A stretch of 64,000 nucleotides of DNA from Candidatus Binatia bacterium (GCA_951812575.1 OX638322.1:1921925-1985924); one strand, 5' to 3'; positions 33,785-43,671 are shown, numbered from the stretch's first letter. The notes: generated by a model from the sequence alone, not told the origin. Numbers and translations are program-made.

Positions 33785-35293
33785 ATGGCGGAGATCAACA
33801 CCCAGATCGCGAGCTTAGCGACGAATCTGCAGCGAGTGCAATCCCAGGGAGGGCAGTTCGTTGACGACCAAGGGGAGCTGGTCGGTGCAGCGTTACGGAA
33901 CAGTTTCAAGGGCAAGGTCGTCAAGATGCTGGTTGACCGCGGTATCGCGCGGGAAGGTAACCTGGGCGGGCGGGTTGCGGTGGCCCTGGTCGGGCAGGAG
34001 AACTTCGATCGCTTGAGAACGTCGGCCCAGGAGCTTAGCAGCACCAGCGTGTGCAATGTTCTGCGTCTTCTGGAGCAGCTGGAAAGCGAGGGACTGGATA
34101 GCGATCTGAAAAGTCAGGTTAGCGACACTCTTTACTCCAAGTTCAGTGCTAGCACTCCGATCAGCGAGTTGAACGAGGCGGCTCTGCAGACTCTTCACCG
34201 GACGATTCAGGACGAGGTGATTCCGCAAAGGCGTGCCTACCGGCAGGGGCTGCTGGCTGTGGTCAATGAAGGCCACCCGACGCCGGCTATGCAGAACGCC
34301 TCCCAAGCGGCTTTATTAGTGGCTGGCCGGGGTCTGGAAGAGAAGATTGACCAGGCGCCTAACCCAACCTATAGACTGGATCAATTACTTGAGGCGGAAA
34401 CACTCCAGACCACCATGGGGCAGGGCTACTCTGTTTCTGCAGGGGCCACCTCTCTACTTCATGAATATCAAGCCGTGTCGGCGCACCTGAAATCCGGGCT
34501 GGAGGGGGAAATCCGCCAGTTGGAGCGGCAGATCACCGAGTCGGGCGCGCAGACCGGCCCGAGGTGGGTCGCGAGTCAGGAATTGAAGTTGAGCCAGCGC
34601 AAGCGCGAATTGAGTCAGGTCGATGATGCGCTAAGGCAGCAGTACATCGGCGCTCTTCAGCAAACTTATGCGGCCAACGATATCGTGGACGGCCTGCATG
34701 TCCGCCAGGATGGGAAAAGAGCGTTCGCTGGTGGAGAACTATCCTGGGATAGGCTGCAGCAAACCTGGTCCCAAAAGAAAAAGGATCCGGTGAGATTTGG
34801 AGGGCCTGGAGGTATTGAGCAAAAGGAAGCGCTGTCTGCCACCACTGGAAACTGGGCCAGCAATCTCGCTCAGGATCTCGACGAGGCAGTGGCGAGAGGA
34901 GATCCGAGTGAGATCCTGAACTACGCCCGGACCCTGACCGACATAATTCGCGGTCCGCAATACAGCGCGGCAGACAAGCGGATGGCCCACGCACTGAAGC
35001 AGAACGCAGCTTTTCTGAACGACTTCGACTGCGTCAAAGAAGTGCTGGGTGAAGGGAAAAGGTGGAAGTTCGACCAGAAGACTACGGATATATACAAGCC
35101 GAACGCCGAGCAGTTCAAGGCCGTCATCGAGAACAAAATCAGTGAATTGGACACTCTCATCGCGGATCCGGAATCCCATCCTGACTATGACGCATACCGG
35201 GAAGTCCTCAGCGACACGCAAATCACCTCGGAGGCAGAAGAAGCCAAAGCCATCGCCCGAAGGCTCCTCCAGCACCCGGTCTTCAAGACTTGA
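33785..35293 (+). CDS. Repetitive client/effector-like protein, subfamily A, unit 1
   Basis: A 502-aa soluble, mostly helical protein with no membrane segment or signal peptide. In order: conserved N-terminal module MAEINTQIASLATNLQRVQS to about residue 110 (with SVCNVLRLLEQLESEGLDSD), STPISELNEAALQTLH near 123-140, NASQAALLVAGRGLEEK at 171-187, a coiled-coil-like segment EIRQLERQI...LSQRKRELSQ (about 240-280), TTGNW at 353-357, FLNDFDCVKEVLG (410-422), PESHPDY (462-468) and the end ARRLLQHPVFKT. AGGGAGG precedes the ATG. I infer a type III secreted substrate from the chaperone partner only; no enzymatic motif was recognised. Confidence 0.6.
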   Translation: MAEINTQIASLATNLQRVQSQGGQFVDDQGELVGAALRNSFKGKVVKMLVDRGIAREGNLGGRVAVALVGQENFDRLRTSAQELSSTSVCNVLRLLEQLESEGLDSDLKSQVSDTLYSKFSASTPISELNEAALQTLHRTIQDEVIPQRRAYRQGLLAVVNEGHPTPAMQNASQAALLVAGRGLEEKIDQAPNPTYRLDQLLEAETLQTTMGQGYSVSAGATSLLHEYQAVSAHLKSGLEGEIRQLERQITESGAQTGPRWVASQELKLSQRKRELSQVDDALRQQYIGALQQTYAANDIVDGLHVRQDGKRAFAGGELSWDRLQQTWSQKKKDPVRFGGPGGIEQKEALSATTGNWASNLAQDLDEAVARGDPSEILNYARTLTDIIRGPQYSAADKRMAHALKQNAAFLNDFDCVKEVLGEGKRWKFDQKTTDIYKPNAEQFKAVIENKISELDTLIADPESHPDYDAYREVLSDTQITSEAEEAKAIARRLLQHPVFKT

Positions 35294-35361
35294 CCGTGCT
35301 CGGAAGCGGGCAGAAAAGATTCTCAGTGGCCGCCCGGTCTCCGGCCTCGTGGTGAGAGCAA

Positions 35362-35592
35362 CCATGTCCTGCTGATAGGGATTCTCGACAATCTGGGCAA
35401 GGGTGCCTGCGGTGTGGCCATCCAGAATCTCAACTTGATGCTCGCCCTGCCCGAACCGACGGGGCTGGCGGCCTGAGGGAACCTGAGGATACGCCGCTCG
35501 GCGGGCGTGCCTCCCTCTGGCCGGTTGGTGTTTGCCACGGCCCCTCTCTCTTCCGGCGAAGCGTACTACAGAGCTGCCCACTCAGGATTGAC
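35362..35592 (+). repeat. argC 3'-end repeat, copy 1
   Basis: Matches copy 0 from CCATGTCCTGCTGATAGGG to CAGGATTGAC with a few changes and a two-base insertion. It is not translated in frame with a full argC. It separates unit 1 from unit 2. Confidence 0.88.
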
Positions 35593-35637
35593 TGTAGAGT
35601 CCGTCACTAGGCGATTGCTCTGAAAGAATGAGGCGCA

Positions 35638-35951
35638 GTAAAAAAGGGCCTGACACCCGCTCGGCGGCGCCCGGCCCGCCACACCGGGGGCAAGCCTGAC
35701 CGGTCCCCCCCCGGCGCCTCCTCGTGCGCCCGGGCCAGCGCGGTCGCCGCGGCCGGCGCCCCCGAACTCGTCCTCGGTCTGACCCCAGCCCGCTGTCTGG
35801 CTGACCTCTAAGACATAAGGAATGAATTTCGCGCACCCTCTAGAATGCATTCTGTTTGCATGTTACTATCAACCCTTATCGAAAAGTCCTCTTGAAAAGT
35901 CCTCTGGAGTGACTTGAGGGGCCTGGGAGTTTGGAGCGACTTGAGGGAGCT
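35638..35951 (+). repeat. GC-rich cassette leader, copy 2 (long form)
   Basis: Starts with GTAAAAAAGGGCCTGACACC and includes the GC-rich block and palindrome, followed by a doubled AAAAGTCCTCTTG segment (35880-35905) not present in copy 1. No gene is visible. Confidence 0.75.
35842..35853. promoter_or_regulatory. Perfect 12-bp palindrome in leader, copy 2
   Basis: AGAATGCATTCT, about 98 bp before the chaperone ATG; same context as copy 1. Confidence 0.5.
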
Positions 35952-36452
35952 ATGAAGAAGTTTACTGCGCACTCCGTTGACTTGGTCCACACCCTTTTGG
36001 ATTACTGCGGCATCGATTCCGAGGGGTTGGAGGAAGAGAACAAGGTGCTGCTGTCCATCGACTATGACAAGACCGTCTTCATTGTCATTGACAAGGGGCT
36101 CATCAACCTGATTGGGACGCTGGGAAGCGTGGTGCCAAGCGAGACGTTCTACCGCAATCTTCTCTACGAGAACTTTCAGAATTGTAGCGGGGCGCATTAC
36201 CGCTATGCGATTGAGCCCCAGAGCGGCGAACTGCTGATGTCTTTGACGGTGCAGAGCGAGGGTATTGGGGGTGACGACTTCATCCGGGTCTTCGAGGACT
36301 TTATCGGGTATGCGGAGGTGTGGGGTCAGGCTCTTTACCGGGGCGACGAACAGGTGCCGGCCCGGGATCTCTCCGAGCAGGCGCCAAGAGCCGCGCGGCC
36401 CGAGCCCTTGGTGGACCCGAGCGGCCCCCCCGTTCCTTTTCTCAAGGCCTAA
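35952..36452 (+). CDS. CesT-like type III secretion chaperone, unit 2
   Basis: A 166-aa copy, near-identical to unit 1. Changes include Ala to Val in IGTLGSVV and SEG for SAG in the QSEGIGGDD strand, and SEQAPRAARP in the tail. The same ATG and GAGGGAG ribosome site apply. It pairs with the longest client gene, 31 bp downstream. Confidence 0.68.
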   Translation: MKKFTAHSVDLVHTLLDYCGIDSEGLEEENKVLLSIDYDKTVFIVIDKGLINLIGTLGSVVPSETFYRNLLYENFQNCSGAHYRYAIEPQSGELLMSLTVQSEGIGGDDFIRVFEDFIGYAEVWGQALYRGDEQVPARDLSEQAPRAARPEPLVDPSGPPVPFLKA

Positions 36453-36483
36453 GATTTCTGGTTCCGATAAGGAGGTCAGCGCC

Positions 36484-38886
36484 ATGGCTGAACTCAACAC
36501 CCAGATCACGAGCTTAGCGACGAATCTGCAGCGAGTGCAATCCCAGGGAGGGCAGTTCGTTGACGACCAAGGGGAGTTGGTCGGTGCAGCGTTACGGAAC
36601 AGTTTCAAGGGCAAGGTCGTCAAGATGCTGGTTGACCGCGGTATCGCGCGGGAAGGTAACCTGGGCGGGCGGGTTGCGGTGGCCCTGGTCGGGCAGGAGA
36701 ACTTTGATCGATTGAGAACGTCGGCCCAGGAGCTTAGCAGCACCAGCGTGTGCAATGTTCTGCGTCTTCTGGAGCAGCTGGAAAGCGAGGGACTGGATAG
36801 CGATCTGAAAAGTCAGGTTAGCGACACTCTTTACTCCAAGTTCAGTGCTAGCACTCCGATCAGCGAGTTGAACGAGGCGGCTCTGCAGACTCTTCACCGG
36901 ACGATTCAGGACGAGGTTCTCCCGCAAAGGCGTGCCTACCGGCAGGGGCTGCTGGCTGCGGTCGATGCAGGCCACCCGACGCCGGCTATGCAGAACGCCT
37001 CCCAAGCGGCTTTATTAGTGGCTGGCCGGGGTCTGGAAGAGAAGCTTGAGCAAGCGCCTAACCTAACCTATAAACTGGATCAATTACTTGAGGCGGAAAC
37101 ACTCCAGACCACCACGGGGCAGGGCCGCTCTGTTTCTGCAGGGGCCGCCTCTCTACTTCATGAATATCAAGCCGTGTCGGCGCACCTGAAATCCGGGCTG
37201 GAGGGGGAAATCCGCCAGTTGGAGCGGCAGATCACCGAGGCGGGCGCGCAGACCGACCCGACGCAGGTCGCGGGTCAGGAATTGCAGTTGAGCCAGCGCA
37301 AGCGCGAATTGAGTCAGGTCGATGATACGCTAAGGCAACGGTTCATCGGCGCTCTTCAGCAGACTTATGCGACCAACGATATCGTGGACGGCCTGCATGT
37401 TGGAGGTCCTGAAGGTGTTGAGCAAAAGGAAGCGCTGTTCAGGGCGGAGCCCAACAAGGGAATACTGAAGGGTGGAAAGCTGTTTAACCGCGCCCCAAAG
37501 GGCACTGGACCATGGGCCGAATGGGCCGACAGTTTCCTCGCTAATGATCTCAAGCAGGGAACGCTGGCTGGCACCACTGGAAAAAGTGGTAGCACTCCGA
37601 TCAGCGAGTTGAACGAGGCGGCTCTGCAGACTCTTCACGAGACGATTCAGGACGAGGTTCTCCCGCAAAGGCTGAGCCGGCGGCAGAAGCTGGATATGGT
37701 CGATGCAGGCCACCCGACGCCGGCTATGCAGAACGCCTCCCAAGCGGCTTTAGTAGTGGCTTGTCGGGGCCTGGAAGAGAAGATTGACCAAGCGCCTAGC
37801 CTAGTCTATGCACTGGATCAATTAATTGAGGAGGAAGAATTCCAGACCACCACAGGGCAGGGCCGCTCTGTTTATGAAGGGGCCATCCCTCTACTTTATG
37901 AATATAAAACCGTGTCGGCGCACCTGAAATCCGGGCTGGAGGGGGAAATCCGCCAGTTGGAGCGGCAGATCGCCGAGGCGGACGCGCAGACCGACCCGAC
38001 GCGGGTCGCGAGTCGGGAATTGCAGTTGAGCCAGCGTAAGCGCCAATTGAGTCAGGTCGATGATACGCTAAGGCAGCAGTACATCGGCGTTCTTCAGCAG
38101 ACTTATGCGGCCAACGATATCGAGGACGGCCTGCATGTCCGCCAGGATGGGCAAAGAGCGTTCGCTGGTGGGGAACTATCCCGGGAGAGGGTGGAGCAAG
38201 TCCGGTTCCAAGGAAAAAAGCCGCCGGTGAGATTTGGAGGGCCTGGAGGTGTTGAGCAAAAGGAAGCGCTGTCTGCCACCACTGGAAACTGGGCCAGCAA
38301 TTTCGCTCAGGATCTCGACGAGGCAGTGGCGAGAGGAGATCCGGGTGAGATCCTGAACTACGCCCGGACCCTGACCGACATAATTCACGGTCCGCAATAC
38401 AGCGCGGCAGACAAGCGGACGGCCCACATGCTGAAGCAGAACGCAGCTTTTCTGAACGACTTCGACTGCGTCAAAGAAGTGCTGGGTGGCGGTAAAGGCT
38501 GGTGGTTCGACCAGGAGACTACGGATATATACAAGCTGAACGCCGAGCAGCTCAAGGCCGTCATCGAGAACAAAATCAGGGAATCGGACACTCTCATCGC
38601 GGATCCGGAATCCCATCCTGACTATGCCGATTACCAGGACGCCTTCAGCGACCCCCGTGTTGGGAGGGGTCTGAGGAAAATTGACAGAGCCCCCGTCGAT
38701 GAAACGCGAATCATCCCGGAGGAAGAAATGGGGGCTGGGGGGCGTTTCCGTCCGGAGAGAGGGGGCGGAGAAAATCCCACCCCCATCGATGGCCGAATCG
38801 ATGGCCGAACGCAAATCATCCGGGAGGCAGAAGAAATCAGAGCCATCGCCCGAGGGCTCCTCCGGCTCCCAGTCTTCAAGACTTGA
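36484..38886 (+). CDS. Repetitive client/effector-like protein, subfamily A, unit 2 (internally duplicated)
   Basis: The longest client, 800 aa. The N-terminal module (MAELNTQITSLATNLQR) and C-terminal TTGNW, FLNDFDCVKEVLG and LLRLPVFKT are as in unit 1. The middle is duplicated: STPISELNEAALQTLH through the coiled coil to NDIxDGLHV occurs twice (nucleotides 36851-37401 and 37592-38139), joined by a unique linker with KGILKGGKLFNRAPKGTGPW. The tail is longer than in unit 1, with a glycine-rich GGRFRPERGGGENPTP segment. The second middle copy has drifted (for example LVVACRG for LLVAGRG), so the duplication is not recent. Confidence 0.6.
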   Translation: MAELNTQITSLATNLQRVQSQGGQFVDDQGELVGAALRNSFKGKVVKMLVDRGIAREGNLGGRVAVALVGQENFDRLRTSAQELSSTSVCNVLRLLEQLESEGLDSDLKSQVSDTLYSKFSASTPISELNEAALQTLHRTIQDEVLPQRRAYRQGLLAAVDAGHPTPAMQNASQAALLVAGRGLEEKLEQAPNLTYKLDQLLEAETLQTTTGQGRSVSAGAASLLHEYQAVSAHLKSGLEGEIRQLERQITEAGAQTDPTQVAGQELQLSQRKRELSQVDDTLRQRFIGALQQTYATNDIVDGLHVGGPEGVEQKEALFRAEPNKGILKGGKLFNRAPKGTGPWAEWADSFLANDLKQGTLAGTTGKSGSTPISELNEAALQTLHETIQDEVLPQRLSRRQKLDMVDAGHPTPAMQNASQAALVVACRGLEEKIDQAPSLVYALDQLIEEEEFQTTTGQGRSVYEGAIPLLYEYKTVSAHLKSGLEGEIRQLERQIAEADAQTDPTRVASRELQLSQRKRQLSQVDDTLRQQYIGVLQQTYAANDIEDGLHVRQDGQRAFAGGELSRERVEQVRFQGKKPPVRFGGPGGVEQKEALSATTGNWASNFAQDLDEAVARGDPGEILNYARTLTDIIHGPQYSAADKRTAHMLKQNAAFLNDFDCVKEVLGGGKGWWFDQETTDIYKLNAEQLKAVIENKIRESDTLIADPESHPDYADYQDAFSDPRVGRGLRKIDRAPVDETRIIPEEEMGAGGRFRPERGGGENPTPIDGRIDGRTQIIREAEEIRAIARGLLRLPVFKT
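36851..38139 (+). repeat. Internal tandem duplication within the unit 2 client gene
   Basis: Two copies of about 550 bp (36851-37401 and 37592-38139), 741 bp apart start to start, an exact multiple of three, so the frame is kept. Both start at GCACTCCGATCAGCGAGTTG and end near CTGCATGT. Confidence 0.85.
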
Positions 38887-38954
38887 GCGTGCTGGGAAGC
38901 GGGCAGAAAAGATTCTCAGTGGCCGCCCGGTCTCCGGCCTCGTGGTGAGAGCAA

Positions 38955-39107
38955 CCATGTCCTGCTGATGGCGATTCTCGACAATCTGGGCAAGGGTGTC
39001 TGCGGTGTGGCCATCCAGAATTTGAATTTGATGCTCGCCCTGCCCGAACCGACGGGGCTGGCGGCCTGAGGGAACCTGAGGATACGCCGCTCGGCGGGCG
39101 TGCATCG
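38955..39107 (+). repeat. argC 3'-end repeat, copy 2 (shortened)
   Basis: Matches copy 0 to GCGGGCGTGCATC, then jumps straight to the GC-rich leader, missing about 75 bp of the trailing part. Confidence 0.88.
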
Positions 39108-39407
39108 TAAAAAAGGGCCTAACACCCGCTCGGCGGCGCCCGGCCCGCCACACCGGGGGCAAGCCTGCCCGGTCCCCCCCCGGCGCCTCCTCGTGCGCCC
39201 GGGCCAGCGCGGTCGGCGCGGCCGGCGCCCCCGAACTCGTCCTCGGTCTGACCCCAGCCCGCTGTCTGGCTGACCTCTAAGACATAAGGAATGAATTTCG
39301 CGCACCCTCTAGAATGCATTCTGTTTGCATGTTACTATCAACCCTTATCGAAAAGTCCTCTGGAGTGACTTGAGGGGCCTGGGAGTTTGGAGCGACTTGA
39401 GGGAGCT
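39107..39407 (+). repeat. GC-rich cassette leader, copy 3
   Basis: As copy 2 but joined directly to the shortened argC repeat and without the doubled AAAAGTCCTCTTG segment. No gene is visible. Confidence 0.75.
39311..39322. promoter_or_regulatory. Perfect 12-bp palindrome in leader, copy 3
   Basis: AGAATGCATTCT, 85 bp before the chaperone ATG. Confidence 0.5.
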
Positions 39408-39908
39408 ATGAAGAAGTTTACTGCGCACTCCGTTGACTTGGTCCACACCCTTTTGGATTACTGCGGCATCGATTCCGAGGGGTTGGAGGAAGAGAACAAG
39501 GTGCTGCTGTCCATCGATTATGACAAGACCGTCTTCATTGTCATTGACAAGGGGCTCATCAACCTGATTGGGACGCTGGGAAGCGTGGTGCCAAGCGAGA
39601 CGTTCTACCGCAATCTTCTCTACGAGAACTTTCAGAATTGTAGCGGGGCGCATTACCGCTATGCGATTGAGCCCCAGAGCGGCGAACTGCTGATGTCTTT
39701 GACGGTGCAGAGCGAGGGTATTGGGGGTGACGACTTCATCCGGGTCTTCGAGGACTTTATCGGGTATGCGGAGGTGTGGGGTCAGGCTCTTTACCGGGGC
39801 GACGAACAGGTGCCGGCCCGGGATCTCTCCGAGCAGGCGCCAAGAGCCGCGCGGCCCGAGCCCTTGGTGGACCCGAGCGGCCCCCCCGTTCCTTTTCTCA
39901 AGGCCTAA
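39408..39908 (+). CDS. CesT-like type III secretion chaperone, unit 3
   Basis: A 166-aa copy whose protein matches unit 2; a silent change (GATTAT for GACTAT) separates them. The client starts 31 bp later. The identity implies recent duplication or gene conversion of the chaperone, while the client genes it precedes differ more. Confidence 0.68.
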   Translation: MKKFTAHSVDLVHTLLDYCGIDSEGLEEENKVLLSIDYDKTVFIVIDKGLINLIGTLGSVVPSETFYRNLLYENFQNCSGAHYRYAIEPQSGELLMSLTVQSEGIGGDDFIRVFEDFIGYAEVWGQALYRGDEQVPARDLSEQAPRAARPEPLVDPSGPPVPFLKA

Positions 39909-39939
39909 GATTTCTGGTTCCGATAGGGAGGTCAGCGCC

Positions 39940-41583
39940 ATGGCGGAGATCAACACCCAGATCGCGAGCTTAGTGACGAATCTGCAGCGAGTGCAATCCC
40001 AGGGAGGGCAGTTCGTTGACGACCAAGGGGAGTTGGTCGGTGCAGCGTTACGGAACAGTTTCAAGGGCAAGGTCGTCAAGATGCTGGTTGACCGCGGTAT
40101 TGCGCGGGAAGGTAACCTGGGCGGGCGGGTTGCGGTGGCCCTGGTCGGGCAGGAGAACTTCGATCGCTTGAGAACGTCGGCCCAGGAGCTTAGCAGCACC
40201 AGCGTGTGCAATGTTCTGCGTCTTCTGGAGCGGCTGGAAAGCGAGGGACTGGATAGCGATCTGAAAAGTAAGGTTAGCGGCGCTATTTACTCCAAGTTCA
40301 GTGGTAACACTCCGATCAGCGAGTTGAACGTGGAGAATCTGCAGACTCTTCACGAGACGATTGAGGACGAGGTGATTCCGCAAAGGAATGCCTACCGGCA
40401 GGAGCTGCTGGCTGCGGTCAATGCAGGCCACCCGACGCCGGCTATGCGGAACGCCTCCCAAGCGGCTTTATTAGTGGCTGGTCGGGGCCTGGAAGAAAAG
40501 CTTGACCAGACGTCTAACGTAACCTATAAACTGGGTGAATTACTTCAGGCGGAAGCACTCCATACCACCACAGGGCAGGGCCGCTCTGTTTCTGAAGGGG
40601 CCGCCTCTCTACTTCATGAATATAAAGCCGTGTCGGCGCACCTGAAATCCGAGTTGGGGGGGAAAATCCGCCAGTTGGAGCGGCAGATCACCGAGTCGGA
40701 CGCGCAGACCGACCCGACGTGGGTCGCGAGTCGGGAATTGAAGTTGAGCCAGCGCAAGCGCGAATTGAGTCAGGTCGATGATACGCTAAGGCAGCAGTAC
40801 ATCGGCGCTCTTCAGCGGACTTATGCGGCCAACGATATCATGGACGGCCTGCATGTCCGCCAGGATGGGAAAAGAGCGTTCGCTGGTGGGGAAGTATCCT
40901 GGGATAGGCTGGAGCAAATCTGGCCCCAAAGAAAAAAGCCGCCGGTGAAATTTCGAGGTGTTGGGCAAAAGGAAGCGCTGTCTGCCACCACTGGAAACTG
41001 GGTCAGCAATTTCGCTCAGGATCTCGACGAGGCAGTGGCGAGAGGAGATACGAGTGAGATCCTGAACTACGCCCGGACCCTGACCGACATAATTCGCGGT
41101 CCGCAATACAGCGCGGCAGACAAGCGGACGGCCCACATGCTGAAGCAGAACGCAGCTTTTCTGAACGACTTCGACTGCGTCAAAGAAGTGCTGGGTGGCG
41201 GTAAAGGCTGGCGGTTCGACCAGGAGACTACGGATATATACAAGCCGAACGCCGAGCAGCTCAAGGCCGTCATCGAGAACAAAATCAGGGAATCGGACAC
41301 TCTCATCGCGGATCCGGAATCCCATCCTGACTATGCCGATTACCAGGACTTCTTCAAGGACCCCCGTGTTGGGGGGCGTCCGAGGAGAATTGACAGAGCC
41401 CCCGTCGATGAAACGCGAAGCATCTCGTTGAAAGAAATGGGGGTTGGGGGGCGTTTCCGTCCGGAGAGAGGGGGCGGAGAAAATCCCACCCCCACCGATG
41501 GCCGAACGCAAATCATCCGGGATGCAGAAGAAGCCAGAGCCATCGCCCGAGGGCTCCTCCGGCACCCGGTCTTCAGGACTTGA
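39940..41583 (+). CDS. Repetitive client/effector-like protein, subfamily A, unit 3
   Basis: A 547-aa client. The N-terminal module is as in unit 1, but the next block reads KVSGAIYSKFSGNTPISELN and VENLQTLHETIEDE, closer to subfamily B in this stretch. The coiled-coil insert is present (KSELGGKIRQLERQI). The C-terminus has the long glycine-rich tail (GGRFRPERGGGENPTP) also found in unit 2, then ARGLLRHPVFRT. This mix supports recombination between units. AGGGAGG precedes the ATG. Confidence 0.6.
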   Translation: MAEINTQIASLVTNLQRVQSQGGQFVDDQGELVGAALRNSFKGKVVKMLVDRGIAREGNLGGRVAVALVGQENFDRLRTSAQELSSTSVCNVLRLLERLESEGLDSDLKSKVSGAIYSKFSGNTPISELNVENLQTLHETIEDEVIPQRNAYRQELLAAVNAGHPTPAMRNASQAALLVAGRGLEEKLDQTSNVTYKLGELLQAEALHTTTGQGRSVSEGAASLLHEYKAVSAHLKSELGGKIRQLERQITESDAQTDPTWVASRELKLSQRKRELSQVDDTLRQQYIGALQRTYAANDIMDGLHVRQDGKRAFAGGEVSWDRLEQIWPQRKKPPVKFRGVGQKEALSATTGNWVSNFAQDLDEAVARGDTSEILNYARTLTDIIRGPQYSAADKRTAHMLKQNAAFLNDFDCVKEVLGGGKGWRFDQETTDIYKPNAEQLKAVIENKIRESDTLIADPESHPDYADYQDFFKDPRVGGRPRRIDRAPVDETRSISLKEMGVGGRFRPERGGGENPTPTDGRTQIIRDAEEARAIARGLLRHPVFRT

Positions 41584-41660
41584 GCGCGCTGGGAAGCGGG
41601 CAGCCCAAGGTCCTCAGTGGCCGCCCGGTCTCCGGCCTCGTGGTGGGAGCAGCGGGGTCT

Positions 41661-41775
41661 TGCTGATAGCGATTCTCGACAATCTGGGCAAGGGCGCCTG
41701 CGGTGTGGCCATCCAGAATTTGAATTTGATGCTCGCCCTGCCCGAACCGACGGGGCTGGCGGCCTGAGGGAACCT
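41661..41775 (+). repeat. argC 3'-end repeat, copy 3 (joined to a chaperone remnant)
   Basis: Matches the argC coding part and stop, then is joined after GAGGGAACCT to the middle of a chaperone gene. The leader, palindrome and chaperone 5' half are lost at this junction. Confidence 0.88.
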
Positions 41776-42047
41776 ATTGTAGCGGGGCGCATTACCGCTA
41801 TGCGATTGAGCCCCAGAGCGGCGAACTGCTGATGTCTTTGACGGTGCAGAGCGAGGGTATTGGGGGTGACGACTTCATCCGGGTCTTCGAGGACTTTATC
41901 GGGTATGCGGAGGTGTGGGGTCAGGCTCTTTACCGGGGCGACGAACAGGTGCCGGCCCGGGATATCTCCGAGCAGGTGCCAAGAGCCGCGCGGCCCGAGC
42001 CTTTGACGGACCCGAGCGGCCCCCCCGTTCCTTTTCTCAAGGCCTAA
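41776..42047 (+). pseudogene. Truncated CesT-like chaperone, unit 4 (3' half only)
   Basis: Begins abruptly in the codons for NCSGAHYRYAIEPQSGELLM and runs to the normal VPFLKA end. The N-terminal helix and first strands are missing because the argC repeat is joined here. An internal ATG at 41832 would give 71 residues, without a ribosome site. The client gene downstream remains intact, 31 bp away. Confidence 0.82.
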
Positions 42048-42078
42048 GATTTCTGGTTCCGATAGGGAGGTCAGCGCC

Positions 42079-43671
42079 ATGGCGGAGATCAACACCCAGA
42101 TCGCGAGCTTAGCGACGAATCTGCAGCGAGTGCAATCCCAGGGAGGGCAGTTCGTTGACGACCAAGGGGAGCTGGTCGGTGCAGCGTTACGGAACAGTTT
42201 CAAGGGCAAGGTCGTCAAGATGCTGGTTGACCGCGGTATTGCGCGGGAAGGTAACCTGGGCGGGCGGGTTGCGGTGGCCCTGGTCGGGCAGGAGAACTTC
42301 GATCGCTTGAGAACGTCGGCCCAGGAGCTTAGCAGCACCAGCGTGTGTAATGTTCTGCGTCTTCTGGAGCGGCTGGAAAGCGAGGGACTGGATAGCGATC
42401 TGAAAAGTGAGGTTAGCAGCACTCTTTACTCCAAGTTCAGTGCTAGCACTCCGATCAGCGAGTTGAACGAGGCGGCTCTGCAGACTCTTCACCGGACGAT
42501 TCAGGACGAGGTGATTCCGCAAAGGCGTGCCTACCGGCAGAAGCTGCTGGGTACGGTCGATGCAGGCCACCCGACGCCGGCTATGCGGAACGCCTCCCAA
42601 GCGGCTTTATTAGTGGCTGGCCGGGGCCTGGAAGAGAAGCTTGAGCAGGCGCCTAACCTAACCTATAGACTGGATCAATTACTTGAGGCGGAAACACTCC
42701 AGACCACCACAGGGCAGGGCCGCTCTGTTTCTGCAGGGGCCACCTCTCTACTTCATGAATATCAAGCCGTGTCGGCGCACCTGAAATCCGGGCTGGAGGG
42801 GGAAATCCGCCAGTTGGAGCGGCAGATCACCGAGGCGGGCGCGCAGACCGACCCGACGTGGGTCGCGGGTCGGGAATTGAAGTTGAGCCAGCGCAAGCGC
42901 GAATTGAGTCAGGTCGATGATACGCTAAGGCAGCAGTACATCGGCGCTCTTCAGCGGACTTATGCGGCCAACGATATCATGGACGGCCTGCATGTCCGCC
43001 AGGATGGGAAAGGAGCGTTCGCTGGTGGGGAAATAGCCCACGGTAGGATAGATCAAGTCTTGTACCAAAGAAAAAAGCAGCCGGCGAGATTTCGAGGTGT
43101 TGAGCAAAAGGAAGCGCTGTCTGCCACCACTGGAAACTGGGCCAGCAATCTCGCTCAGGATCTCGACGAGGCAGTGGCGAGAGGAGATACGAGTGAGATC
43201 CTGAACTACGCCCGGACCCTGACCGACATAATTCACGGTCCGCAATACAGCGCGGCAGACAAGCGGACGGCCCACGCACTGAAGCAGAACGCAGCCTTTC
43301 TGAACGACTTCGACTGCGTCAAAGAAGTGCTGGGTGGCGGTAAAGGCTGGTGGTTCGACCAGGAGACTACGGAGATATACAAGCCGAACGCCGAGCAGCT
43401 CAAGGCCGTCATCGAGAACAAAATCAGGGAATTGGACACTCTCATCGCGCAGCCGGAATCCCATCCAGACTATGCCGATTACCAGGCAGCCTTCGGCGCG
43501 CATCCGGAATCCCATCCGGACTATGACAAATACAAGGAAGCCGTCGGCGAGCAACAAGCCAAAGCTAAAATCATCGAGCAAGAAGCCAAAGCTGCAGTGG
43601 TCGAGGATGCAGAAAAAGTCATGGCCACAGTGGACTCGCTGCTCGATCTCCCAGTCTTCGATACGACTTGA
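42079..43671 (+). CDS. Repetitive client/effector-like protein, subfamily A, unit 4
   Basis: A 530-aa client with the subfamily A N-terminal module, STPISELNEAALQTLH, the coiled-coil insert and TTGNWASN. Its tail is unlike units 1-3: two PESHPDY motifs in a row (QPESHPDYADYQAAF, then HPESHPDYDKYKEAV), a Lys/Ala-rich helix and the ending LLDLPVFDTT. This tail is the same, at DNA level by eye, as that of unit 6, a subfamily B gene. The chaperone upstream is broken, so export may depend on another copy. AGGGAGG precedes the ATG. Confidence 0.6.
   Translation: MAEINTQIASLATNLQRVQSQGGQFVDDQGELVGAALRNSFKGKVVKMLVDRGIAREGNLGGRVAVALVGQENFDRLRTSAQELSSTSVCNVLRLLERLESEGLDSDLKSEVSSTLYSKFSASTPISELNEAALQTLHRTIQDEVIPQRRAYRQKLLGTVDAGHPTPAMRNASQAALLVAGRGLEEKLEQAPNLTYRLDQLLEAETLQTTTGQGRSVSAGATSLLHEYQAVSAHLKSGLEGEIRQLERQITEAGAQTDPTWVAGRELKLSQRKRELSQVDDTLRQQYIGALQRTYAANDIMDGLHVRQDGKGAFAGGEIAHGRIDQVLYQRKKQPARFRGVEQKEALSATTGNWASNLAQDLDEAVARGDTSEILNYARTLTDIIHGPQYSAADKRTAHALKQNAAFLNDFDCVKEVLGGGKGWWFDQETTEIYKPNAEQLKAVIENKIRELDTLIAQPESHPDYADYQAAFGAHPESHPDYDKYKEAVGEQQAKAKIIEQEAKAAVVEDAEKVMATVDSLLDLPVFDTT

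Noticed and set aside
36265..36483. Client reading frames remain open upstream through the chaperone 3' end (e.g. MGVTTSSGSSRTL-type extension) in all units.
   Set aside because: No ribosome site for the longer starts, while AGGAGG sits right before the MAEIN/MSEIN ATG in each unit. Openness is shared because the DNA is nearly identical.
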